Positions 1 to 12,119 are shown, counted from the first letter of the stretch. The stretch: 64,000 nucleotides of DNA from Haliclona indistincta (GCA_964017065.1 OZ024787.1:10403666-10467665), one strand, 5' to 3'. Numbers and translations: made by a program. Notes: a model not told the origin generated them from the sequence alone.

Positions 1-625
1 TTAGCCTATCTATTCCCCAGCCAGTATTTATGCAATCTACACCTTACCTCAGCCCTGCCTCAATTTGTGTTCATTATACAGTGCTGGTGTGTGAGAAACT
101 TGAGCTGCATCCATACTATTGTGTGCATGTGTGGTCAACCCAAACACTGCTATAGTTTCTCTGACAGATACAGTTTCAGGAGCTCACAGACTGTGGTAGT
201 TTTGACATAAACACATGAAACACAAGTTTGACTTGACTGTGTGTTGCATATTAACACTTAAAACTATTAAAAGAGTACTCCTCTTCCTTCCTCTTTCTTG
301 GTGTATTTCTTCAGTTTACTAATTGCTTCAACCCATTCTCTTTCTCTCTCTCCCTTCATCTATATGTCTCTTCTTCCGTCTCTCACTTGCTCGCTCACTT
401 GCTCCTCACGTTCTTGTCAAGTTAAAATGTCCAAATGGATACATTGTTCTATACATGGCTTCTAACCTATCATTCAATCTATTCAATGGCTGATCATGAC
501 TGGTGCATACATGTAGTTCGTCTACAAACTGAACTGTTATTACAGTACTCTTCTGCACTCTCTCTCTGCTTTCATTGTTAATAGAGTGTTGTTGGAGGTC
601 ACTATGTTCACTAAATGATGTTATC

Positions 626-643
626 TTAAGGTGGCGGTGCGCC
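626..643 (+). mobile_element. Solo terminus of a TTAA-flanked element
   Basis: TTAAGGTGGCGGTGCGCC matches, with a one-base gap, the terminal motif of the palindromic element at 27547-28417, which starts TTAAGGTGGCGGGTGCGC. Sequence just inside is weakly similar as well. No opposite end is seen nearby, so this is probably a truncated copy of the same family. Confidence 0.45.
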
Positions 644-892
644 AATTTAATGAGATTCATGACTTTTGCAAGTAGCTTCATTTTCTGTACAATGGTATTT
701 TGTACAGGCGTGCTCCAGTGCGAATTTCGTTTTGTCTATCGATAAACAACGATTATAGCAAGTTTCAGTCACGAAGTATTAGCTGACGTGGAGCAGTGAG
801 CTAAACCCTGAGACCTGTCTGTGGCAGTTATCTCCACTTTGGCTTGCTTGCTCCAGAAAGAACTTCGTTTACCACTTATAAATTCCAGCGCA

Positions 893-1010
893 CATAGACG
901 TATAGAGCGATTTTTCGATACTCCTTTGCAAAACAGCAAGCCTAGACCACAAAATCATGGTTTAAAAAATCTAGATTGTATTTCAGAAATTCGCTCTATA
1001 CGTCTGTGGG
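893..1010. repeat. Imperfect inverted repeat around AGACGTATAGAGCGA
   Basis: The arm at about 896-912 (AGACGTATAGAGCGA) recurs inverted at about 990-1005 (TCGCTCTATACGTCT), with further matching bases outside and inside. The spacer is about 75 bases. It could be a small hairpin element or a decayed MITE; no target-site duplication is recognised. Confidence 0.5.
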
Positions 1011-1821
1011 CAAGATATTATATTGCCTACGGACTGGTATTGGACACTAGCTCATGTGAGCGCATAGTAACAATACGTTGTGGTGCGTGCACTCCGCGTT
1101 GCGCTTGACCTAAACGCCACAATACATTAGCGAGCAGAAAGTCGTGAACTTTGTGTACCTCTATTGCAAATACGAACTATTTTTAGTGTACGCTGTTGCT
1201 TTATAATTGTTATTCAAGTTGATTGATGTGATGTAGGCATGTTTTCCGGTGCTTAAGGCGATACAGCAGTACAGAATTCATACTTGGTAGTGACTTTTTA
1301 GTGTACCTCTGGATGCTACTTGACGAATATCCGAATAAATTCAATACCTTGGACTCTGAGCTACTGTTCGATGATTCGAATATGGTATAGGCTATAATAA
1401 GTGTGCAGACAAAGTGTTATCTCGTTGCAAAACGCCTTTGACTCGGGCAGTTTTGTATTAGCTGTATAAGCCAATATCAAAGGGCAATATTCACTTCTGG
1501 CGCAACCACAGAGAGTATACACGGAAATTCCCAGTGTCCAATCCCAGTCCGTATAGGCAATATAATATCTATGGTTAAATCTAGAACTATATAAGCAACG
1601 GAGGTTTGTCTTGCATAGGTTGATTTGTGTTGTTGCAATGTAAAGGATGGCAAGCATGTGTTACATGTAGCTTGAGTTGACCAGAATCCTTATACATGCA
1701 AGGCACGTTTGACTACGGCAACTCTTTCTTTAGTTCTTGCTCATTTTGGCACCACATGTAGCCATTGGCTGTTGTATTTTGCTTGTGCATCAATTAACTT
1801 TCTTCTTCCTCTGTCCTACAG

Positions 1822-4800
1822 CATATCCAATGCCTAATCCTGATAGGTTACAGCAGTTATCGGTACCAATTGCAGCTATTGAGCACGAGTCTAGTCCAAG
1901 GATAGACTGTACCTTTCTGGAAGGTGCTTTATCTCAGTTCTACACAGTTGAATGGTGGAAGGGAACTGCACTTTTGTACAATAGTACCAACAATGCTGCC
2001 AACTCGCCGCGATACACTGTGCAAGAGCTGGGTCTTGTGATACAGAACGTCAGTGGTTCTGACGCCAGCAATGGATATTTCTGTAGAGTGACTGTCCTGG
2101 ATCCTATAATGGGCAAAACAACCACAGTCATTGGAACCAATACAGCTCTTGTAGTCATTGGTAAGTTGTGTGTCTGTCATAATGCATGATTTTATTTCTC
2201 ACTATCGTTTGGAGTAGTTGATGTCTGATTGATTTGTAATATCGATACACACAATGCATTGGGTAGGTATTTTCACTGTACATTGGACTAATATGGGTGC
2301 ACAAAGACTGAGACTGACCTCTCAATGCGGCTGACCTGAAAAGGTTATTCCGATCATCACAGATACCTCAAGCTGATATAGTCTTGCATTACATGTTGTC
2401 ACAGCTTGCTCTTTGATATAACTGACAGTGTGTGCCTGTTAGATCTAGTATTACTACAAGTAGTCATGATGTTAGGTGACCCATGCGACTAGGCTTCCTA
2501 GTGTATGTTTTTTATCTCCCGACCTCTATTTTTCTCTCGGTTTTTCACGGTTGCTTCTTTCTTCTTTTCTCCTCTCTATCTCCTTGACTGTATCATATGT
2601 CCTGCTGCATCACCAGCTAGCTGGCTGTTGTTGGTGTACTTGTACAGTTGAGGGTTGACACGTTATAGTATGACGTCGACATATCAGCTGTTTTTGATTG
2701 TGTAGTGTGATTTGGATTTCTTAGTACTAGAAATCATATCTTCCCAGTAATTGTAGTCATTGCTGTCAATGAATATGTAGTTGCAAAATTTGGATATCGC
2801 CTATTTTGAGAAAGCACTGACTGGTAGCCTTGCTAATAAAAGAACCACTCTTGATTGAACATTCGCCCCCTTGAGTCAGTATTATTTTTGAGAAGATCTC
2901 TTGACAAGGGATTAGAGTCACATGGAAACTGAAGAGACGTAGCTTTCTGTGTTACTGGCGTTGAAGCATCTGTGCAATTGCATTCAGTGATTGCATTGTT
3001 ATTAAATCTACTAAGTAAATCTCTCAGAGAATGGTATCCTGCCGCCGGCAAATATGGTGGAGACAGCTCATTTCAGATCTGCATTGCTTGTGATAGGCTG
3101 CCTTGGATCATGCATTCTCGTAATAACTTCATAGCGTCTTCCTTCAGCCATTTAATGGGAAATAGGATGCTGCTATTTTTTCCAGTTATGATCCTGCCCT
3201 AGAGTTTATCCTTAAAAAGCACTTGGTGAGTACTTCGCTTCTTGCCTTAGCACACTCGTCATAAAATTTGGCACAGAAAAATGAGTTTATAGCGATCGGT
3301 TTTGGCCTAATTCCGGCCTATTCACTGTAGCAGTTGTTGGCCTGGACTATTTTATACATAGATTACTTGATGGTGCATTCAATACAACTTATCTTAGCTT
3401 TATAACGCTTTTTGTCTCCACACTATGATTTAGTATACATGTACAGGGTTGGTGTACTATTTTATGAATATTTTAATTAAGCAAACCAATAACTGTGCCC
3501 TTAAATTTAGATATTATTGAAGTGAAAAATAATGCTGCCATTTTGATGCAATAAAAACTGAAGACAATTGCTCAATGCATATCATGGTGCAACTTACAAA
3601 CCACACTTCTTGTAAAACATACTCATTGTAATACAAATACGAAACATAAGTTTATTTTGTTCTCGTCTAAAACCAACGCTCCTCACCTGTTCCAGGGCCA
3701 GGATCCATACTTAAGTACCATAAACCATTCTTTTTGAGGATGGTGTTCTTGAGTTTGCAAAAATTTCAGAGCACATGAAATAGACCTTGACAGGAGCCCA
3801 TAAGAGGAAGGAGCATTCAGCCACGATTCATCCAAGCGGAGGCTCTTCTGAACGCACCTCTTTTGCCTTGAAGATATTCAACCCTTTAGCCCCTCCAACA
3901 TTCACTCTAATCCTGCATCCAGATATTGTGAGCACAAAAAGAAAAAAGCGAGCCTATGCACAACGGGTGTGACAAATCGAACACTCGTCCTTGACCCCTC
4001 TTGTCTTATCTGCCACCGGTGGTTTTGGGAGTGGGGCCAAAGACTTTTACAAGTGGCTTGTCTCCCTGGTCGCTGAAAAGTGGGATCAACACTGCTCTCC
4101 TACAGCTTACTAGCTGAGATGTCACCTGAGCTCTTCTCCGCTCTGCTATTAGAGCATTAAGAGGCTCCAGATCATCCCATGGACACCCCCTCTTCAAGTC
4201 TCCAATCATGGCTGATCTGGTTACCTCCGAATCTCGCACATTAACAATGTACAAGTGTAACTTGACTCTTATTTAGCTATAAAATAATTATACTGTCCTT
4301 TGCTCTCCATTGTATTATGATTATTATAATTATAATTTATTATTCAAAAACCAGCAGAGCAAGGAGAGTGAAGTAAATAGTTTAGTGCACGCCCAGCAAA
4401 GTCTTTAAGGTCACTATTATTGGCGGGTCTTGCAGGGAACAGAATCGTTTAGACGGGCTGCAAGAAGACTGTATGCTCGATTGTTGCCATCTATAGGCTG
4501 CATGTGGATTGTGCAACAACGCCACATGAAGCCTTTGATAAAAATGTGTTCATGACGTAAAACCTGCCTGTTGGCTGGTGTGGCCGAATGCACTTATTAT
4601 GGAAGTTTATAAACGGGCAAGGCGGCGGAGTTTAGATGTTACTACATGTACACGCAGGATTGGAGTTGAACGCTCCTTCCTCTTGTGGGCTCCTGACAGT
4701 ATATCAAATACAAGAATTATTTTTTTTTGTAGATGAAATCAAACTAGAACTATATTCATTAGCCAGCACTAACTACATGTATAAGTTCTAACTAGTATCT

Positions 4801-6493
4801 CATAATATTTTCAGATTTACCCACTTCTCCAAGAAACCTTGCTCTCGTCAATTTAACTGATGATAGTTCTACCTCTGTTACACTTCACTGGCAGAACCCA
4901 TTTACTAGTGGAGTACCAGCATTCAAGGCATTTCTAGTGGAGCTGGTATCAATGAGTCCACCATTCATTAATGTTACTAGATCATTTATTGCCATCAGTA
5001 CTGATCCATCCCACACCAACACCTTCACTGTGACTGGACTGAAACCCAACACCAACTACACTGCCGGTGTCAGAGCTGTATCTCCACAGCTTGACATGTC
5101 CTGTGTGGAGCAAGGTATCGCTCATGGTCAACCCAGTAATACAGTAGCCTTCATGACAAGGACAATGGCAGGAGGTGAGAAAGTCACTTTTAATATCAAT
5201 TCTTGAACATTCCTTAGTTCCTGAATTTTTGGTGACCAAACTTGTGAGCATAAATGGAAAACTTGTGGCAACCTGGAGTGTCAATCATACAGGTGGAACA
5301 CCTCTCACTAGTGTGGCTGTGGCATGTCGCAGTGAGGAAGAGGGTATTGGTAGTGGACTAGCCAGTGGCATGAGCTGTAGTGCTAACATGTGTGGTGATG
5401 GTATGGCTGTGATACCAACTGGACCAGAGAATGTGACTGCTGGAATGAACTACTCCTGTACTATCACTGCTACCAATGAGCTTGGTAATAGTGAACGACA
5501 AACCACCAACTACATATTGGCTACATCAGGTGAGTCAGAGCTGACTGTATGATCATTTCACATTCTGTGTGTGTATTCTCAGGTGTTCCATCAGTACCAA
5601 TGATCACTGATGTTACTGTGGGTATACAACTATTCACAGTGACAGTGAGAGAGTTTGCTGGACATACTTCTCTGTATTTCAACGTATCTGTGATGAATGA
5701 ACAGAACAATGTTGTACTAGTATTATCAGACACACAGACTGGTGTCCCATCAGGTCCAATGAACTATACGATCGTTGTTCCCTTCACTCGATCAGGACGA
5801 CATCGGTTTACAGTCAGTGCTAGTAATCCATTTGGTAGAAGTGCTTCAGTATCAGATTTATTTTCCTACACAGGATTTGGAGGTAATAACAGTGTTAGAT
5901 CATAAACTTGTCTATTTCTTTATAATCTCAGGTTATATCTCAACTGGTGTCTTTTTTGGTACTGTTGTTGGACTGATAGCAGTCATTCTGATACTAGTAG
6001 TGCTATTAGCAGCAGTATTGATTTACAAAAATAAATGGTGTAAGGAAGAGTGAACTACTATAGGTTTAATGAGTTCTTACGTACTTTGAGTGCATATAAG
6101 CTTTTATGCTATACGTGCTACAACATGCACTCAGTACGTATTATTTAAGAGTTATAATATTGTTGTATGGTGCATGAAGTAAGAAAACAACTTAGCATGT
6201 GGGTGTTAGTGGGTAAAAGCACTGTGTACGCTGTTATTAACATGACTAGTGAAAGTCGAAACAGCACTGATTTTTGTTTTTCTTTAGGTGAACCTGATGA
6301 AGTCCAGTCAGTTGAGAATGAGTCTTATGGAGCACAGGGAGGAGGTGTTCCTCAGTCTATTGAACTGAAGGACAATGCTGCCTATTCCTCAGTACTGCAG
6401 ACACAGTCAGCTCCTCATAGCCAGTCCATTGCAGTGAAAGATGATGTAGCTTATGGAACAACTACTGAGGAAACTGATTATGAATATTTCTAG
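1822..6493 (+). CDS. Ig/fibronectin-III single-pass receptor, 5' end missing
   Basis: Exons 1822-2160, 4815-5174, 5218-5529, 5583-5882, 5932-6039 and 6288-6493 join in phase 1 throughout. The first encodes an Ig-like domain (Cys in IDCTF, Trp in VEWW, Cys in GYFCRV). The next three are fibronectin type III-like, the first with the typical LHW and GLKPNTNY signatures. Exon five gives one hydrophobic segment (about VVGLIAVILILVVLLAAVLI) followed by KNKW. The last exon is an acidic tail of about 68 residues with several tyrosines (ESYGAQ, AAYSSVL, VAYGTT, TDYEYF) and ends in a stop. Many N-x-S/T sites suggest a glycosylated ectodomain. The layout suggests a cell-surface adhesion or signalling receptor; the ligand is unknown. 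The signal peptide exon was not found. The domain calls are firm, the 5' end is not. Confidence 0.75.
2161..4814 (+). other. Large receptor intron with transposon debris
   Basis: This is the 2.65-kb intron between the Ig exon and the first FN3 exon. No exon is supported inside it. About 3786-4700 is flanked by an inverted repeat: roughly 40 bases around 3787-3825 (GAGGAAGGAGCATTCAG) recur inverted at about 4655-4700 (TGAACGCTCCTTCCTCTTGT). The open frames inside (3787-3972 plus, 4006-4254 minus) match nothing I recognise. Confidence 0.4.
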
Positions 6494-7842
6494 CTTACCA
6501 TACAATTTAATTTTACATGTATATAATAACCGTATTTTTATTACAGAAACTTGTAAATTAGTTGTCAAGGCTCATCAAAGCATTAATTTTTTATGTGATG
6601 TTAAATTTTAGCCTGTATGTAATGCATTAATATGTATTCTAAAATACTTCATTTTGGTTAGACTACGCTGCAATTTATTTAACAAACTGACAGTCAGTGA
6701 AAGTTATTACACAAGAGCTCAGTAAGAGAATAAGACCAAAGCCTCAATTCACAAATGGAACCGCCAGATCTCGATCAAACAAATTTCTGAGTCTGTTCGA
6801 TCTCATCTCTTACCGGTACCCAACTATACAACGGTTGTTTGATATTTCTGATGAAAAGGTGTCTCATCCTTACTGAACTGTCTCCCTATCAGTGATCATG
6901 GGTTCAATCTACACAAAAGAGCTTTCAGGGATGCTTTGTAATGGTTCTCAACCTCATGCATACCTACTACTTGTGCTTGTGGCTCTCCTATCTCAATTCA
7001 TCACTGTCTTAAATTAAAATTAAATTAAAATTAATGTGCTACCAAGGCTGCTTATTTTCTACGTTTTCTTTATTCTTTATCTTTTCTTTCGTCTTTTCTG
7101 GATGTGTTCTGTGGAAACGCTCTTTTCCTGCGTTAAGAGATCTGGAGGTTACACTTAATAAAACGAATATCTGTTTTTGGCTGTTTTTATTGGTAAAATT
7201 TCTACTCTTTGTTTTATGACAATGATAAAAATCATAAAAAGCCTGTTTTATTGTTGATAGAAGCAGAAGCATGGCGGCACATCTGCCAATAAGCACATGC
7301 ATTGGTGCAGCAGCACTATGAGGAGAGTATGATGGTTGATATTTTTTATACTCAGGGCACTGCAAGTATCAAAATTCGCAAGCAGCTGACCAAGACATGA
7401 ATTCTTAATGCAAACGCTATTAGTTACTATCCAGTTGGGAATGCTCTATAATGAGCTCTTTGCTCTTCGCTATTAGTTGACTTCGTGAAATTTAATTTCA
7501 TCAAAAATTTGAATTAAAATGTAGTTACAATCAAACAAAATGTATTATGATCAATAGCAAACATAACTACAACAGGTACAGGTACAAGTATAGTCATTAG
7601 TAAAAACGATTACAAGCAAATTAAAATCACGATGTCAGCAATTACATAAGGCAAGTAAATTAATAAACAAGTACAGTCATCAACAAAAAATTATAATGAT
7701 TAAAAGCAAATTAAAATCAAACAATACAATGTCAACAAGACAAGTAAATTAACAAATAAGTAGTCATCAGCAAAAAAATTATACAAGCAAAATCAAAAAT
7801 ACGATGTCAAAAATACAAGACAAAACAGTAAATTAATTATTG
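6494..7842. other. Intergenic region between the receptor and the first TRAF gene
   Basis: Convergent 3' flanks of the receptor (+) and the TRAF gene (-). It is AT-rich, especially 7480-7840. It includes a retroelement-like fragment at about 6870-7015. I see no other gene. Confidence 0.5.
6870..7015 (+). mobile_element. Degraded reverse-transcriptase tail of a non-LTR-like retroelement
   Basis: One frame reads NLHKRAFRDAL, then a stop, then a stretch with PTTCACGSPISIHHC. This resembles the region downstream of the polymerase core in many LINE-type elements: an RDAL motif followed by a CxCG...HxxxC zinc-binding tail. The internal stop shows it is dead. Assignment rests on the short motif only. 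Confidence 0.4.
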
Positions 7843-10800
7843 TTACATTATATTACAGCCTTTCACATCAATTTTGTAGACTCTGAATTGCAGGCAGTCG
7901 TCTTGAAGATACTCTGTGTTGGTAGAGCGATCGTAGCGTAAGGAAGAGTGCGATATAAACGTATGAAACCCCCAAACCAGTCCCTTCTCTCCTTCAACTA
8001 CTCGTACCATACGATTGGGTACTCGGACATAGATGGTTTTCAAAACAAATCTCCTGTTCTCGCGCCAGTTTAGTAGCATAATACTAATATCACCAACAAA
8101 CGGCCAGCGCAACCGATCATCATATTCACCTGCCATGATCTGAACAAACACTGAAACGTGTGTATTTTTGCCATTACCAAAACCATTTGCATGTACAACA
8201 AGGCACATCTTGTAGCCACGTGGGTGAGTATAAAATGGAGCACTGGTAAAGCAGTCGGAAAAATGCTTACGTTTTGAAAACTCATTCACTGTGCACTCAA
8301 ACACTGACTGGTAGAAACGGCGAGGATTTTGCCAAGTAGGAGTTTTCAGCAGAAGAGGGGTAGAATAGACAGTTACTTGTTTTACTCGAAATCGCAGTGA
8401 ATCATTTCGAAGATACTCAGTGTTGGTGGAGCGGTTGTAGCGTAAAGATGAATGCGATATGAACTGAGGAGATCCCCAACTTTTTCCAAGATCTCCTTCA
8501 ATAACTCGCACTAAACCACTAGATGAATTGATATTAAGTGTCTTCTCGTGATGTCCTTTGTTCTCAATCCAATTTAGAAGCATTAACTCTACAACCCCAG
8601 CAAACGGCCATTGCAACTGTTCATCATTATCACCTGACATGATATTGACAAACACTGAAACATCTTCAACATCACCATCACCATTGGCAACTACTTTAAG
8701 GCACATTTTGTAGCCCTTGTAGTGAGAGTAAAAAGGAGAACTATAAAAGGTATTATCGAATTGCTTGCGTTTCAAAAAGTTATTCAGTGTAAATTCACAC
8801 ACAGACTGGTGGGCAATGCGGGGATCCTGCCAGGATGGAGTCAAAAGTGAACGAGGACTCAAGGGAGTGGAATAGACAGCTACTTCCTTTACTTGCAAAC
8901 ACAGTGAGTCATTTAGAAGATACTCAGTGTTAGTGGACCGGTTGTAGTGCAAAGATGAGTGCAAAATGAACTGAGGTAGTCCCCAAGATTTTCCATAATC
9001 TCCTTCAAGGACTCGCACTAAACCATCGAATCTATCAATTGAAACGGACTTCTTGTAGTGCCTCTTGTCCTCTCGCCAATTTAGTAGTACAAATTCAATA
9101 TCTCCAACAAACGGCCATTGCAAATGGTCATCATTATCACCTGCCATAAGCTGGGCATACACTGAGACATGTGTATCCTTACCACTATCATTACCATTGG
9201 CATACACTCTAAGGCACATCTTATACCCATGTTGGTGGGTATAAAATGAGGGACTATAAAACATGTTATCGAATTGCTTGCGCTTTGAAAATTCATTCAG
9301 AGTGAATTCACACACTGACTGAGTGACGTAGCGGGAATTTTGCCAAGAAGGGGTTTTAAGCAGAAGAGGGGTAGAGTATACAGCTACTTGCTCCACTCGA
9401 AAGTAAAGAGAATCATTGTAGAGATATTCAATGTTGTTGATCGGGTCATAGTGAAGAGATGTGTGCAAGATAAACTTAGGATATCCCCAGCGATTTTTAC
9501 CAATTCCACCTCTGAGAACTCGCACTAAACCACTAGATGCAGTAACTGGAATTGTCTTCTTGTGATGTCCTCTGTCCTCTCGCCAGTTCAACAGCATAAT
9601 ATTGATATCCCCAACAAATGGCCATTGCAATTGTTCATCATTATCACCTGGCATTAGTCGAACATACACTGACATATGTGTATCTTTGCAACTACCGGAG
9701 TCATTGGTAAGCACTTCAACACACATCTTGTAGCCATGTCGGTGAGTGAAGAAGGAAGGACCAAAAAATATACCATTGCGTTGTTTACGTTTTGAGAATT
9801 CATTCAGTGTGAATTCAATCAGAGAACAAGAAGCATTTTTGGGATTCTGCCAAAGATTTTTGAGCAGAAGGGGAGTAGAGTAAAAAACCACTTCTTTCAC
9901 TTGCAGTAGCAGACAGTCATTTTGAAGAAACTCTGTGTTAGTAGAACAGTTGTAGGACAATGATGAATGGGAAATAAATTTACTAAAACCGAAAGTATTC
10001 CCAACGACTCCTTCAACAACTTTATCAAAATTACTAACTACACCAATTGGCAGGTTCCAGCTTTGGTGTCCTTTGTTTTCTCTCCAGTTCACCAACTCAA
10101 GAATTATATCACCAACAAACGGCCATTGTAGTTGGTCATCATTGTCACCTGCCAAAATTTGGACATAAACCGAAACATGTGTACCCTTACTCTCTTCATA
10201 ACCGTTGGCTTGTACTCTGAGGCACAATTTGTAGCCATGTTGATGAGAATAAAAAGAACGACTATAAAATGTGTTGTTGGTTTGCTTCCGTTTTGAGAAT
10301 TCAGTTAGTGTGCATTCAAAAACTAACCGAGAAACATTTCTCGGAGTCTGCCAAGAAGGAACAGGTATCACAGAAGTTTTCCACGAGTGGATGGTGGTTG
10401 TGTTTATCCTCAGTCGTAGTGAGCTGTTCTGGAGATACTCAGTGTTGGTAGAGTTACTGAAGGATAGGAGTGAATGATGGATGAACTGCATATCGGATGG
10501 AGAAATCCCGGTACCATTCTGGGTCACTCGATAATATTCACTGTTCACAGTCACTGTTCGTTCATGGTGACCCTTGCTCTCCCTCCAGTTAAGCAACTCT
10601 ATAGCAACATCCACTTCTAGAGGCCAGGCCAATTGATCATTATGTTTTGCATTCAATAGACCAACAAAGACCGACACATGTGAGCCTTTTCCTAACCCTA
10701 TTCCATTAGGATACACCACTAGACACAGTTTGTAGCCATGTGGGTGTGTGTAGAAAGGAGGGCTTACCCACTCGGTGTTAGCTTTTTTCATTTTTAGGAC

Positions 10801-11271
10801 GTCAGTAATACGGAACACAATTGGCAGCAACCTGAATTCGAGTTTGCTACAATAGCTCCTTGTGTGGCTCTCTATCGCAGAGCTACGAACGCGCTTACCA
10901 CACCCAATGGGGCAATCAACCAAAATGTAACCGCATCTCGTCGACGATCGCGAAGGATCTAAGTGCTCTTTTAAGTACATTAGCTCCCCCACCCACTGGC
11001 AGCCCTCGTCGTGGTGCTCGCAGCGTACCGCGAGGCTGTTCACTTGGCGCTGGAAGTGCTTGTTTAGTCGCGCGTCCTTTGCGCCGTTTGGTTGGCGACA
11101 CTCAGGGCATTGATCTTTACCGCTAGCCAGTAAGCGACCACGACACGTGTAGCAGAGATAATGGCCGCATTCAGTAAGGAACGGTTGTAACAGCGGCTCA
11201 ACGCAAATTGGACAGAGGTACTCGTTAGGTGGCTCACTGACAAACTTGTAATCATTAGCAACGGAGTCCAT
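7843..11271 (-). CDS. RING / TRAF zinc finger protein with six tandem MATH domains (copy 1)
   Basis: Intronless, 1142 codons. Residues 20-58 form a C3HC4 RING (C20, C23, C35, H37, C40, C43, C55, C58), so E3 ubiquitin ligase activity is plausible. A Cys/His-rich TRAF-type zinc-finger region follows (about 83-145). From about residue 165 come six repeats of about 160 residues. Each begins with F(Y/F)(T/S)H..GYK(L/M)C, continues through (H)(V/M)SV(Y/F)V and QWPF or similar, then (L/V)LNW, and is joined to the next by a linker ending E(F/C)T(L/V).(E/N)F.KRK. This matches MATH/TRAF-C domains. Metazoan TRAFs usually have one MATH preceded by a coiled coil; no coiled coil is evident here. The start was chosen at the ATG of MDSVAND, matching the paralogue. 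It would act in the cytosol as a receptor or ubiquitin adaptor (inference). Confidence 0.85.
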   Translation of the reverse strand: MDSVANDYKFVSEPPNEYLCPICVEPLLQPFLTECGHYLCYTCRGRLLASGKDQCPECRQPNGAKDARLNKHFQRQVNSLAVRCEHHDEGCQWVGELMYLKEHLDPSRSSTRCGYILVDCPIGCGKRVRSSAIESHTRSYCSKLEFRLLPIVFRITDVLKMKKANTEWVSPPFYTHPHGYKLCLVVYPNGIGLGKGSHVSVFVGLLNAKHNDQLAWPLEVDVAIELLNWRESKGHHERTVTVNSEYYRVTQNGTGISPSDMQFIHHSLLSFSNSTNTEYLQNSSLRLRINTTTIHSWKTSVIPVPSWQTPRNVSRLVFECTLTEFSKRKQTNNTFYSRSFYSHQHGYKLCLRVQANGYEESKGTHVSVYVQILAGDNDDQLQWPFVGDIILELVNWRENKGHQSWNLPIGVVSNFDKVVEGVVGNTFGFSKFISHSSLSYNCSTNTEFLQNDCLLLQVKEVVFYSTPLLLKNLWQNPKNASCSLIEFTLNEFSKRKQRNGIFFGPSFFTHRHGYKMCVEVLTNDSGSCKDTHMSVYVRLMPGDNDEQLQWPFVGDINIMLLNWREDRGHHKKTIPVTASSGLVRVLRGGIGKNRWGYPKFILHTSLHYDPINNIEYLYNDSLYFRVEQVAVYSTPLLLKTPSWQNSRYVTQSVCEFTLNEFSKRKQFDNMFYSPSFYTHQHGYKMCLRVYANGNDSGKDTHVSVYAQLMAGDNDDHLQWPFVGDIEFVLLNWREDKRHYKKSVSIDRFDGLVRVLEGDYGKSWGLPQFILHSSLHYNRSTNTEYLLNDSLCLQVKEVAVYSTPLSPRSLLTPSWQDPRIAHQSVCEFTLNNFLKRKQFDNTFYSSPFYSHYKGYKMCLKVVANGDGDVEDVSVFVNIMSGDNDEQLQWPFAGVVELMLLNWIENKGHHEKTLNINSSSGLVRVIEGDLGKSWGSPQFISHSSLRYNRSTNTEYLRNDSLRFRVKQVTVYSTPLLLKTPTWQNPRRFYQSVFECTVNEFSKRKHFSDCFTSAPFYTHPRGYKMCLVVHANGFGNGKNTHVSVFVQIMAGEYDDRLRWPFVGDISIMLLNWRENRRFVLKTIYVRVPNRMVRVVEGEKGLVWGFHTFISHSSLRYDRSTNTEYLQDDCLQFRVYKIDVKGCNIM

Positions 11272-11384
11272 CGTAATAACACTTGATCAACAGTCTTCTC
11301 TGCACCATATGAATTTTTTGCTCCTCCGCTCTGTCTCTGCAAACTGCAAAGGCGGGTAAGGTCCTCGCGTAGCGATCGAGGCGC

Positions 11385-11465
11385 GCCTACCTAGTAGATC
11401 TATAGATATAGAGGCGCGCCTACCTAGTAGATAATAAATTAAAAATAATAGAGGCGCGCCCTTGT
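11385..11465. repeat. Three copies of a GAGGCGCGCC repeat upstream of TRAF copy 1
   Basis: GAGGCGCGCC occurs at about 11389, 11413 and 11452; in the first two copies it is followed by TACCTAGTAGAT. It sits in the presumed promoter of the first TRAF gene and is absent upstream of the second copy, which retains the neighbouring CTCGCGTAGCG and TATCACGTGAGCAT elements. Confidence 0.7.
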
Positions 11466-11519
11466 AGCTATCACGTGAGCATAACACAATCACTACAACA
11501 AAAAATTTAATTCCTGCAG

Positions 11520-11960
11520 TTCATCATGATTATTTTATTCTGATCCTGCATTATGGAGATAATTAAATCAATAAAATACCAATTATTGTACCTTTCTCAT
11601 CAGCAGATCCATCCGATTCACTACCACTCTCCTCTGATTCAAACTCCTCTTCCGAGACAGCACTGAATATATCCGAACAACCGGCTAAAACAAAAACCAA
11701 CAATTCACACTCCCTTCTCCTCCCCTCTCTACTTACATTATTAGCATCGATACTTGCCCAACTCTAATCTCTACCAATTAGAGGCGTGTAGGATGGCGTC
11801 TATATGGCGTGTATAGGATGCCCCAGGCATTGCCGACATCAGGGTTGAGCTGCTGTGCAAACTGCTCTGGTCTCTCTTGATGGATACCCAGTATCTCATG
11901 TTTTGAGGAATCTTTACTATACTGCCTTGAAATGAAGCTACAGAAAAACCCAAAGGTGAG
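11520..11960 (-). pseudogene. Truncated duplicate of the eIF3d 3' end
   Basis: The minus strand encodes [18 protein letters not shown], then [19 protein letters not shown], after which the frame is lost (YTPYRRHP). Further down it carries the acidic tail [21 protein letters not shown]. Both pieces are nearly identical to the last two exons of the intact eIF3d gene at 20521-24195, and the 3' flank (TTCTGATCCTGCA) is shared too. No upstream eIF3d exons are present. This is a partial segmental duplicate, not a gene. Confidence 0.85.
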
Positions 11961-12119
11961 TGTCAGCTGAGGAAATGAGCCAAATAGTCCGCGCAAACCA
12001 GGAGGTGATATCTCACCAACATAATAGCTGTAAAAATTAAGACAAAGAATTATTATAGTGGATATAACAATTATTTTTAAAGCATAAATAAATTATTCAT
12101 TGCATGATCTTCCATAATA

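Larger units (their letters stand above)
1..1821. other. Upstream region of the receptor gene, no supported exon
   Basis: I see no convincing coding exon here. The open frame running into the first receptor exon has no in-frame ATG after its last upstream stop, so the signal-peptide exon must lie further left or is hidden. Visible structures are a CT-rich stretch near 290-400, a transposon-like terminus at 626 and a small inverted repeat near 893-1010 (both listed separately). Confidence 0.5.

Noticed and set aside
1737..1821. Hydrophobic N-terminal extension of the receptor's Ig exon as a signal peptide
   Set aside because: There is no in-frame ATG, and a good polypyrimidine tract and acceptor end at 1821, so this is intron.
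3787..4254. Possible small genes in the receptor intron (61 and 82 codons)
   Set aside because: No recognisable motif or splice partners; they lie in a region bounded by inverted repeats and are better explained as transposon debris.
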